From a virus: a stretch of 26,597 nucleotides of DNA. The number at the start of each line of letters is the position of its first letter. Position 1 is the first letter of the stretch. The notes under the pieces were generated by a model. That model had not been told where the DNA came from, searched no databases, and saw only the letters and a list, made by a program, of their open reading frames with translations. Shown in pieces: positions 22,555-26,597 of this stretch. Location of the stretch: positions 1 through 26,597 of IMG/VR virus record IMGVR_UViG_3300023176_005024; one strand, written 5' to 3'. The translations under genes were made by a program, and so were the position numbers.

Positions 22555-22583
22555 ATATTACAGAAAAAAGTAACACAGTTCAA
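22555..22583 (-). promoter_or_regulatory. Main leftward (early) promoter
   Basis: On the minus strand: TTGAAC (22583-22578), a 17-bp spacer and TAATAT (22560-22555), about 100 bp before the first gene. The spacer is almost exactly filled by one copy of a 16-bp direct repeat, so a bound protein would directly control it. The 5' leader is about 90 nt and can form a weak GCGTT/AACGC stem. Confidence 0.75.
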
Positions 22584-22598
22584 GAAAAAAGTAACACA
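22562..22598. repeat. Two direct repeats (operator or iteron candidates)
   Basis: AGAAAAAAGTAACACA occurs perfectly at 22562-22577 and 22583-22598, 21 bp apart (two helical turns). The first fills the spacer of the leftward promoter; the second lies just upstream of its -35 box. An inverted partial copy GTGTTATACT lies over the RusA -10 box at 22635-22644. Spacing and placement suggest a phage regulator site; replication iterons are a less likely alternative. Confidence 0.75.
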
Positions 22599-22638
22599 AA
22601 TACATAAATTATTCACTTTTCAAATAAAATCAACGTGT

Positions 22639-22644
22639 TATACT
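22639..22644 (+). promoter_or_regulatory. -10 box (TATACT) of a leaderless promoter for rusA
   Basis: TATACT is followed by exactly 6 nt and the ATG at 22651 with no Shine-Dalgarno. A -35 match is weak. GTGTTA overlaps the box, the inverse of the GTAACAC core in the nearby repeats, so one regulator may act in both directions. Confidence 0.55.
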
Positions 22645-22650
22645 GACAAT

Positions 22651-23112
22651 ATGCAGCTTTATTTTACCTTTAGAAACCTTAAGCCATGCTCAACAAATAA
22701 AGTTTGGCGAAACTCAAAAAGAGGGGTTTACAAGTCAAAAGAGGCTAATTTATTTGAGCAAAGGGTGACCTTGCTACTTCTCAAAAAAAAGCGTGAGATC
22801 GAAGATTTCGAGGCCAAGTTTGACATAAATAAGTCGCATCTAGCTTGCTCGGTGAAGATATATGTCCCCAAGTCAATACTTTTGACCAAAAAAGGCTATA
22901 TAAGCTCAAGAAACCTAGATTTAGACAATATTCTAAAAAACTTAATAGATGCGGTATTTAAAAGCTTTAACAAGCTCGGAGATCACTACATAAGAAGTTT
23001 TAGCTTTATCGAATCTCTGGCGAGCGAAGATAATAACTATAATATCGAAATATCACTAAAATCTAGGTCAAATGACCACCTTTTCCCAGACCTAAACAGT
23101 TCAATGGAGTAG
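22651..23112 (+). CDS. rusA: RusA-family Holliday junction resolvase
   Basis: The 153-residue protein has the RusA pattern: an N-terminal strand with a Pro-S/T-N-K-x-W element (CSTNKVWR, 13-20), a strand VKIYVPK, and the catalytic block D90-L-D92-N-x-x-K96-x-x-x-D100 (LDLDNILKNLIDAVF). The aspartates bind the metal used to cut four-way junctions; phages use such enzymes to clear branches before packaging. It is about 30 residues longer than E. coli RusA. It is the first gene to the right of the divergent control region and has no ribosome site. Confidence 0.9.
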   Translation: MQLYFTFRNLKPCSTNKVWRNSKRGVYKSKEANLFEQRVTLLLLKKKREIEDFEAKFDINKSHLACSVKIYVPKSILLTKKGYISSRNLDLDNILKNLIDAVFKSFNKLGDHYIRSFSFIESLASEDNNYNIEISLKSRSNDHLFPDLNSSME

Positions 23113-23114
23113 CC

Positions 23115-23186
23115 GTGAGTGAAGATTGGATCGAAACAGGATTCTATTTCGTTCTGGCACTACTGGCGCTGTATTTTTTAACTTAA
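23115..23186 (+). CDS. 23-residue single-span membrane peptide
   Basis: A GTG start with GGAG at 5-nt spacing follows the rusA stop by 2 nt. The product has an acidic, Trp-containing head (SEDWIETG) and a hydrophobic helix (FYFVLALLALYFL) to the end. This would be one membrane span with the N-terminus possibly outside. Size and form recall tiny phage membrane effectors. It is unusually short, so translation is plausible rather than proven. Confidence 0.5.
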   Translation: MSEDWIETGFYFVLALLALYFLT

Positions 23187-23258
23187 ATCACTAATATTAA
23201 AGGCTTTACATGCAAGCGTGACAAAATGGCATCTTTACGTGTAGTCGGGTTTCTCTGT

Positions 23259-23305
23259 TATATAAAAATTATATAGAAACTTAATATCTATATAAAAATT
23301 ATATT
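23259..23305. repeat. AT-rich palindromic direct repeats
   Basis: TATATAAAAATTATATA (23259-23275) is a perfect inverted repeat (7-bp arms, AAA centre), and it recurs as a direct repeat at 23289-23305 with one changed final base, 30 bp apart. The 100 bp from 23241 to 23340 are only about 20% G+C. A protein-binding site, a UP-element-like promoter enhancer, or a duplex-unwinding element are all possible. Confidence 0.7.
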
Positions 23306-23333
23306 TTACCTATAAATCAAATCTAATTATTCT
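23305..23333 (+). promoter_or_regulatory. Putative promoter of the structured non-coding segment
   Basis: TTTACC (23305-23310), a 17-bp spacer and TATTCT (23328-23333) would start RNA at about 23340, exactly where the G+C-rich, foldable segment begins. The two AT-rich palindromes lie just upstream, where an UP-element would be. Confidence 0.5.
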
Positions 23334-23338
23334 AAGCA

Positions 23339-23589
23339 AGCATCGGGGCGGGGTTAGCGGAGCCCATCTAGGAAGCAAGGACCGACGCAAGCGACCTAGA
23401 CAATTCACTAAGGCGAAAAGTGCGACGGAAGCATATATTTCGACTTTTAAGCGGGTCTCACTCATATATAAGCTAGAGCATCTAGAGACTGTCTACCGAA
23501 GGGATCAAGCACCTACTTGCCCTTTGCGCGGAGTAATGGGCGATTAAAAACGGGAATAGTATTCCTAGCCTATAAAGGCTTCCTATGCT
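23339..23589 (+). ncRNA. Candidate structured non-coding RNA (about 250 nt)
   Basis: This stretch has no credible gene. G+C jumps from about 20% just upstream to about 51% (23341-23540, hand count). Many helices can be read: TCTAGG/CCTAGA (23367/23395), AAAAGT/ACTTTT enclosing CGGAA/TTTCG (23416-23448), GTCT/AGAC enclosing CTAGA/TCTAG (23455-23489), AAGGG-CAAG / CTTG-CCCTT (23499-23524), AGCCT/AGGCT (23567-23580), and AGCAT at 23339-23343 that can close with ATGCT at 23585-23589. The plus strand is more purine-rich in loops (for example GCAA), favouring that strand. It matches no RNA family I know. A packaging or replication site is an alternative. Confidence 0.55.
23546..23565 (-). terminator. 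Possible terminator of the leftward 24164-23599 genes
   Basis: On the minus strand GGAATACTATTCC can form a hairpin and is followed by CG and TTTTT. A second hairpin AGCCT/AGGCT precedes it. The stem is AT-rich, so its strength is doubtful. It overlaps the 3' part of the candidate RNA of the other strand. Confidence 0.4.
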
Positions 23590-23598
23590 CAAAAAGCA

Positions 23599-23874
23599 TT
23601 AAAGCGGTTCGTATTTAGCCTTAAGTCCTTTAATAGTCCTAAACTGATTTTCTGTTATCCCATAGCCTAATACAGCATGATTCAATACTTTTTCTATTAT
23701 CCAAATATCCCTATTTTCAATCTCTTTAATTTCATTACTTAAGTGGCCTAGTAACTTATATGTCTCAGCATTAAATAGGCTTTCAGTAACTAGTTTTCCT
23801 TTTTCGTCTAGTCTCCTGTGAAGCTCACTTAGGTAAAAAGCCCTAAGTTTAAATGCCAGCTTTCTTTGATCCAT
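23599..23874 (-). CDS. Small helical protein, C-terminus related to upstream gene
   Basis: A 91-residue, basic helical protein. The C-terminal half (WIIEKVLNHAVLGYGITENQFRTIKGL, about 57-83) has a W-x-helix-G-Y-[IV]-[ST]-x-[RNK]-Q-helix pattern also seen in the upstream neighbour. This short motif is known to me from phage replication or helicase-like proteins (the LSEKQ-type segment), so a nucleic-acid role is possible. The start overlaps the upstream stop as TAATG. Confidence 0.55.
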   Translation of the reverse strand: MDQRKLAFKLRAFYLSELHRRLDEKGKLVTESLFNAETYKLLGHLSNEIKEIENRDIWIIEKVLNHAVLGYGITENQFRTIKGLKAKYEPL

Positions 23875-24164
23875 TAAAAATCTCTAAGCCAAGACGTTTT
23901 TTGAATAAAGATATTGTGAACTACTTCCGCTTGCCTTCGGCTTACATAGCCATTTTTCTCGTAAAAGTTTGCGAACACAGCGCACCAGTTTAACTCGTTC
24001 AAGTTTAACAAATCTTTTGACTCATATAGTAATCTTAGCTGTTTCTTAAACCTGTCAGTTTGCTTACAAGTTAAAGACTTTCTAGTTAAAATATTCTCTC
24101 TGTCTAGCAAGGCATTTTCAAAACCAAGCGTTAACTGCGAAAAATCATTATATTTACTAGTCAC
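23874..24164 (-). CDS. Small helical protein with GTG start
   Basis: A 96-residue protein starting at GTG with AAGGAG eight bases before it. The N-terminal half is charged and helical; the C-terminal part (WCAVFANFYEKNGYVSRRQAEVVHNIF, about 62-88) matches the following gene's W-helix-GY-[VI]-S/T-Q-helix pattern. The two may be old duplicates. A well-formed promoter lies 30-60 bp upstream. The function is unknown. Confidence 0.55.
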   Translation of the reverse strand: MTSKYNDFSQLTLGFENALLDRENILTRKSLTCKQTDRFKKQLRLLYESKDLLNLNELNWCAVFANFYEKNGYVSRRQAEVVHNIFIQKTSWLRDF

Positions 24165-24195
24165 GTATATGCTCCTTGATTAATATTAAGGGGCG

Positions 24196-24224
24196 TATAT
24201 ACTTACCGCCACATGCCATGTAAA
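24196..24224 (-). promoter_or_regulatory. Leftward promoter of the 24164-23599 genes
   Basis: On the minus strand: TTTACA (24224-24219), a 17-bp spacer and TATATA (24201-24196), a strong sigma-70-type match, with about 25 nt of leader before the GTG. The perfect 11-bp palindrome ACATGCCATGT (24211-24221) overlaps the spacer and the -35 edge and may be an operator. Confidence 0.75.
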
Positions 24225-24255
24225 GCACTTTCTTTCTTTTTTGTGAAAAAATCCC

Positions 24256-24261
24256 TAAAAT
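24256..24261 (+). promoter_or_regulatory. -10 box (TAAAAT) of a leaderless promoter
   Basis: TAAAAT is followed by exactly 6 nt and the ATG at 24268, with no Shine-Dalgarno. CTTTTTTGTGAAA (24236-24248) just before it also occurs at 16773-16785 in a similar place. Confidence 0.5.
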
Positions 24262-24267
24262 ATTCTC

Positions 24268-24462
24268 ATGGCATGGCTTTACGGGAAACAAAGGATATGG
24301 CTCAAGGGAATAGATGGAATAGACTATATAATAGCTGTCTATAACGTCGAAGCTATATTAAACACCCACCTTAACGGAAGATTCCCTTTTGACGTTGCAT
24401 TCGAAGGCTATAGTAAAAGCGGTCATCCTATTTATATTGAAATACCGGATCAATTGACATAA
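24268..24462 (+). CDS. Small protein of unknown function
   Basis: A 64-residue protein with a beta-rich pattern (IDYIIAVYNVEAILN, then GHPIYIEIPDQLT). No signal peptide, cysteine or recognised motif. It is the first gene of the rightward packaging region and carries the -35 box of the next promoter across its stop codon. There is no ribosome site, so it is probably leaderless. Confidence 0.5.
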   Translation: MAWLYGKQRIWLKGIDGIDYIIAVYNVEAILNTHLNGRFPFDVAFEGYSKSGHPIYIEIPDQLT

Positions 24463-24483
24463 AACTCACCTCGAGCTTAAAAT
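24454..24483 (+). promoter_or_regulatory. Promoter of the TerS operon
   Basis: A perfect TTGACA (24454-24459), an 18-bp spacer and TAAAAT (24478-24483). RNA would start near 24490, about 28 nt before the next ATG, whose AAAGGAG site lies in the leader. It is the best -35 match in the window and probably starts the packaging and virion transcript. Confidence 0.75.
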
Positions 24484-24517
24484 ATACTTATGACCAACCA
24501 TGTAAAGGAGTCAGTCA

Positions 24518-24709
24518 ATGGAAAGCAAGGGCCTAGGCGTTTGTCACGCTGAAATAAATAAGATTCAAACTTTAGCTGATGGAGGAATAAGGCTAAGCCT
24601 CGATTTGCCAGAAAACACCGACAAGGAGCTTATTACGGCACTAATGGAAAGAGCTATGAGCGCATATTCAATGGTCGCAGTAGGTTTTGGGGAAATAACA
24701 GATGCCTAA
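24518..24709 (+). CDS. Small conserved-type protein preceding TerS
   Basis: A 63-residue protein with a strong AAAGGAG site. The pattern HAEINKIQTLADGGIRLSLDLPENTDKE resembles small phage proteins that commonly precede terminase genes; their role is unknown. It overlaps TerS by 8 nt, so TerS is probably translated by coupling. Confidence 0.6.
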   Translation: MESKGLGVCHAEINKIQTLADGGIRLSLDLPENTDKELITALMERAMSAYSMVAVGFGEITDA

Positions 24710-25115
24710 GCTAGACAACGAAAGACACGAAGCCTTTTGCAATGAATATATAAAGCACTTCAATGCGGTAAAAGCTTATCAAGCATGTTACCCAGACTCT
24801 AAATACAACTCAGCTAGACCAAGTGCGGTAAAGCTCTTAACAAATGACAACATTCAGCAAAGACTTCAAGAGCTTAAAGAGGAAAGGGCCGAAAGGGTAA
24901 ATATAACCCAAGACGACGTGCTAAAATCAATACTTGAGATCCGAGACAGATGCATGGAAAAGTACAAGCTAAGAGAAAACGGGGCGCTTAAAGCAAATGA
25001 ACTACTTGGCAAGCACTTGGGAATGTTTAAAGACAAGGTCGAAGTAGACGGAAAGATCACTTGGGAAATGTTTATAGATCAACTTCGGAATGACGAACCA
25101 CTAGACGAAAACTAA
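24702..25115 (+). CDS. Terminase small subunit
   Basis: The 137-residue protein fits the Terminase_2 pattern: an N-terminal helix-turn-helix (R-EAFCNEYIKHFNAVKAYQACYP, about 7-30; S-R-SAVKLLTNDNIQQRLQEL, about 36-55), a charged helical middle with V-ITQDDVLKSILEI (about 65-78), and a short acidic C-terminal tail for contact with the large subunit. It recognises the packaging start on phage DNA. The large subunit does not follow within the window; three virion-like genes come first, which is unusual. Confidence 0.87.
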   Translation: MPKLDNERHEAFCNEYIKHFNAVKAYQACYPDSKYNSARPSAVKLLTNDNIQQRLQELKEERAERVNITQDDVLKSILEIRDRCMEKYKLRENGALKANELLGKHLGMFKDKVEVDGKITWEMFIDQLRNDEPLDEN

Positions 25116-25151
25116 TTATATAATTTAATATAAAAGAAAAAAGGAATATTT

Positions 25152-25478
25152 ATGGGTCAAGGAAATGTCTCGAATCAATCAAGTGCAATGGGAGCTAGTG
25201 AAGCTTATCAAGCGATAGCTCAAGGGACTACTACTAATAAAACCACCTCTGGCACTTCTCAAGAGATTCAATTTGGAACTGGAACCAATATCATACGAGT
25301 AGCGACCACAAAAGCTTGTTACATTTTAATCGATGACGATGGAACTGATGTTACAAGCTCAAATGGAATGCTTTTGCCTGACGGTGGGGTCGACTATTTT
25401 TCGGTAAGACCCGGTGAATATCTCAATGTTATTCAAGTTTCCGAAGCTGGAACATTTTCTTTAACAGAAGGTAAATAA
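25152..25478 (+). CDS. Small beta-rich virion-type protein
   Basis: A 108-residue protein with AAAGGAA before the ATG. The pattern (Q-IQFGTGTNIIRVATTKACYILID, then MLLPDGGVDYFSVRPGEYLNVIQVSEAGTFSLTE) resembles small beta-sandwich head proteins that follow TerS in several podoviruses and are thought to sit on the capsid or neck. One cysteine and no signal peptide. The next gene starts on its last stop base (TAATG). Confidence 0.6.
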   Translation: MGQGNVSNQSSAMGASEAYQAIAQGTTTNKTTSGTSQEIQFGTGTNIIRVATTKACYILIDDDGTDVTSSNGMLLPDGGVDYFSVRPGEYLNVIQVSEAGTFSLTEGK

Positions 25479-26236
25479 TGCCATTAGGTCGAATGGGAAT
25501 GATGGCCAGAAAAAGCTCTGGCGTTTCATTCGCTCCCTCTGATATCGCAAACCTTGTTATATGGCTCGATGCTACTGACGGCTCGACTGTTTTAAATGCA
25601 AGTGACACGGCCGCAAGTAATGGCGAAAATGTTAAAACATGGCAAGACAAGTCAGGTAACGGCTATGACCTAGTTCAAACAACCGTAAACCAACAACCAA
25701 TTTACAGAACCGCTGGAAGTGCTAGCGAGTTTTCAACTGCGGCTATTGAGTTTGATGACATGGTAAACGCCACGCACTTATTAAACACAACCGACACTAT
25801 TCAAACTACAGGGTGTACGCACTTTATAGTTTTTAGTGATGGCACCGCTGGGGGGTCGTCAGGCTATATTTTTTCTGGGGGAACCGCAAACGGGCATCTA
25901 TTTGCAGAAAATGGCGACGTTGGGCCGGGTGTTTCGATAAACCTTTTTCAATTTGCTGGGGCGGTTGTAAATCAGACGACCTATACATATAACACTAAAT
26001 ATTATTCAACTTTAACAATGAACGGGGCCAGTTCAAAACACTGGCAAAATGGCTCACTAATTGGAACCGCAAACGCTGGAACTGGAACGGCAACGGGTCT
26101 ATGTATAGGTGCTTTATATACTGGCGCTGGCCCTTCAGACTTAGAGGTTACGGAGTTTTTAACTTATAGCTCGATAGGTGACACTGACAGGCAAGCCGTA
26201 GAATCTTACCTTGCTGGAAAATATGGAATAAGCTAG
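25478..26236 (+). CDS. Concanavalin-like lectin/LamG-domain virion protein
   Basis: The 252-residue protein has the LamG/ConA-like pattern seen in phage surface proteins: FAPSDIANLVIWLDATDG (about 18-35), VKTWQDKSGNGYDLVQTT (about 52-69), aromatic-flanked strands around THFIVFSDG and YYSTLTMNG, and a C-terminal VTEFLTYSSIGDTDRQAVESYLAGKYG (about 222-250). Such domains bind carbohydrates, so it may bind the host surface or decorate the head. It is coupled to the genes on both sides (TAATG and TAGTG). Confidence 0.78.
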   Translation: MPLGRMGMMARKSSGVSFAPSDIANLVIWLDATDGSTVLNASDTAASNGENVKTWQDKSGNGYDLVQTTVNQQPIYRTAGSASEFSTAAIEFDDMVNATHLLNTTDTIQTTGCTHFIVFSDGTAGGSSGYIFSGGTANGHLFAENGDVGPGVSINLFQFAGAVVNQTTYTYNTKYYSTLTMNGASSKHWQNGSLIGTANAGTGTATGLCIGALYTGAGPSDLEVTEFLTYSSIGDTDRQAVESYLAGKYGIS

Positions 26237-26597
26237 TGGGAATTTTACACGGCATCAAATCTTTAATCTCACAGAGTAATACGCTCGCAAAAGCTATAAC
26301 CTACACTGAAACACCGACAAAAAGAAGGATAGATGTTTCAAGCGAAAGGGACGGTGCTTACAGGTCATCTTTTGGCGATTATTTATCAGAATCAAAAGAG
26401 CCTATTGAACAAATTTCGGCACAATATGGGATAAACCCGAACACAGTAGAAACATTTACCGCTACGGGCGGCTCTGTTAACGCTAGCACCAATAATTTGT
26501 TTGAGTGTAAAACTGGAACATCGATCGGTGGCTATGGGGTTATAAGAACCAAAAAGCCCACAATTTACCGCGAAGGCATTGGTTTAATGACAAGGTT
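26236..26597 (+). CDS. Virion-type protein, N-terminal part (3' truncated by window edge)
   Basis: A GTG start shares its first base with the previous stop (TAGTG); the frame then stays open to the right edge (about 120 residues). The visible part starts with a helical segment (GILHGIKSLISQSNTLAKAI), then polar sequence, then a GGYGVIRTKKPTIYREGIGLMTR stretch. The latter resembles the N-terminal assembly region of large phage structural proteins that I associate with head or tail surface roles. The full length and role cannot be known here. Confidence 0.6.
   Translation, partial: MGILHGIKSLISQSNTLAKAITYTETPTKRRIDVSSERDGAYRSSFGDYLSESKEPIEQISAQYGINPNTVETFTATGGSVNASTNNLFECKTGTSIGGYGVIRTKKPTIYREGIGLMTR

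Noticed and set aside
16655-23202. 14-base match CACTAATATTAAAG at about 16656 and 23189
   Set aside because: In a 26-kb AT-rich sequence one or more 14-base matches are expected by chance, and the second copy has no -10 box in the matching position.
23339-23589. tRNA, tmRNA, RNase P RNA or group I intron
   Set aside because: No cloverleaf, no CCA/T-loop pattern, no RNase P or intron core motifs, and no split flanking gene were seen.
1-26597. CRISPR array, insertion sequence, integrase or attachment site
   Set aside because: No regularly spaced repeats with spacers, no transposase or recombinase motifs and no tRNA-like att sequence were found.

Overview
The window is most of the genome of a short-tailed (podovirus-like) double-stranded DNA phage, about 40% G+C, almost fully coding. 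The host should be Gram-negative: the phage carries four predicted lipoproteins, a BamE/SmpA-like lipoprotein domain, an O-antigen ligase/polymerase-family membrane protein and a zinc amidase. I suspect a lipoprotein-rich deltaproteobacterial or Bdellovibrio-like host, but that is only a guess. There is no integrase, tRNA, DNA polymerase, helicase or large terminase in the window. The portal gene is cut at the left edge, and the right edge ends just after the small terminase and three virion-like genes. The missing part (TerL, portal N-terminus and perhaps more) therefore probably joins the two ends of a circular or circularly permuted map.

Layout. Bases 1-14985 (+) form the virion operon: portal C-terminus, scaffold, major capsid protein, a decoration protein with a signal peptide, a WaaL/Wzy-like membrane protein, head-tail adaptor, beta-propeller-like stopper, a tail fibre with a signal peptide, a GNAT-like protein, four ejection-type proteins and small envelope or unknown proteins. 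It ends at a terminator (14991-15019). A homing endonuclease (-) overlaps this terminator. Bases 15519-15984 (+) hold a small helical protein and an overlapping lipoprotein, ended by a terminator at 16716. A minus-strand NlpC/P60-like hydrolase (YiiX type) lies inside this unit. Bases 16836-17944 (+) hold a metallophosphoesterase and a lipoprotein. Bases 22458-17931 (-) form the leftward, presumably early, region: small proteins, RecT, a BamE-like lipoprotein, an XRE regulator, an amidase, an HNH protein and a zincin. Bases 22480-22650 are a divergent control region with direct-repeat operators. Then come RusA (+), a 23-residue membrane peptide (+), a structured non-coding segment (about 23339-23589), two related small genes (-), and from 24268 (+) the packaging start with TerS and lectin-like virion genes.

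Four things stand out. (1) Two virion-type proteins (decoration and fibre) carry Sec signal peptides, and all six predicted exported proteins have an even number of non-lipid cysteines. With the WaaL/PglL-family protein translationally coupled to the decoration protein, this suggests virion parts matured, and perhaps glycosylated, in the periplasm. (2) At least five genes lack a Shine-Dalgarno sequence and have a -10 box exactly 6 nt before the ATG, which points to a class of leaderless mRNAs. (3) A roughly 250-nt structured candidate RNA of about 51% G+C sits behind a 20% G+C promoter region. (4) Direct-repeat operators fill the spacer of the early leftward promoter. All functional calls come from reading motifs by eye; no database search was possible.
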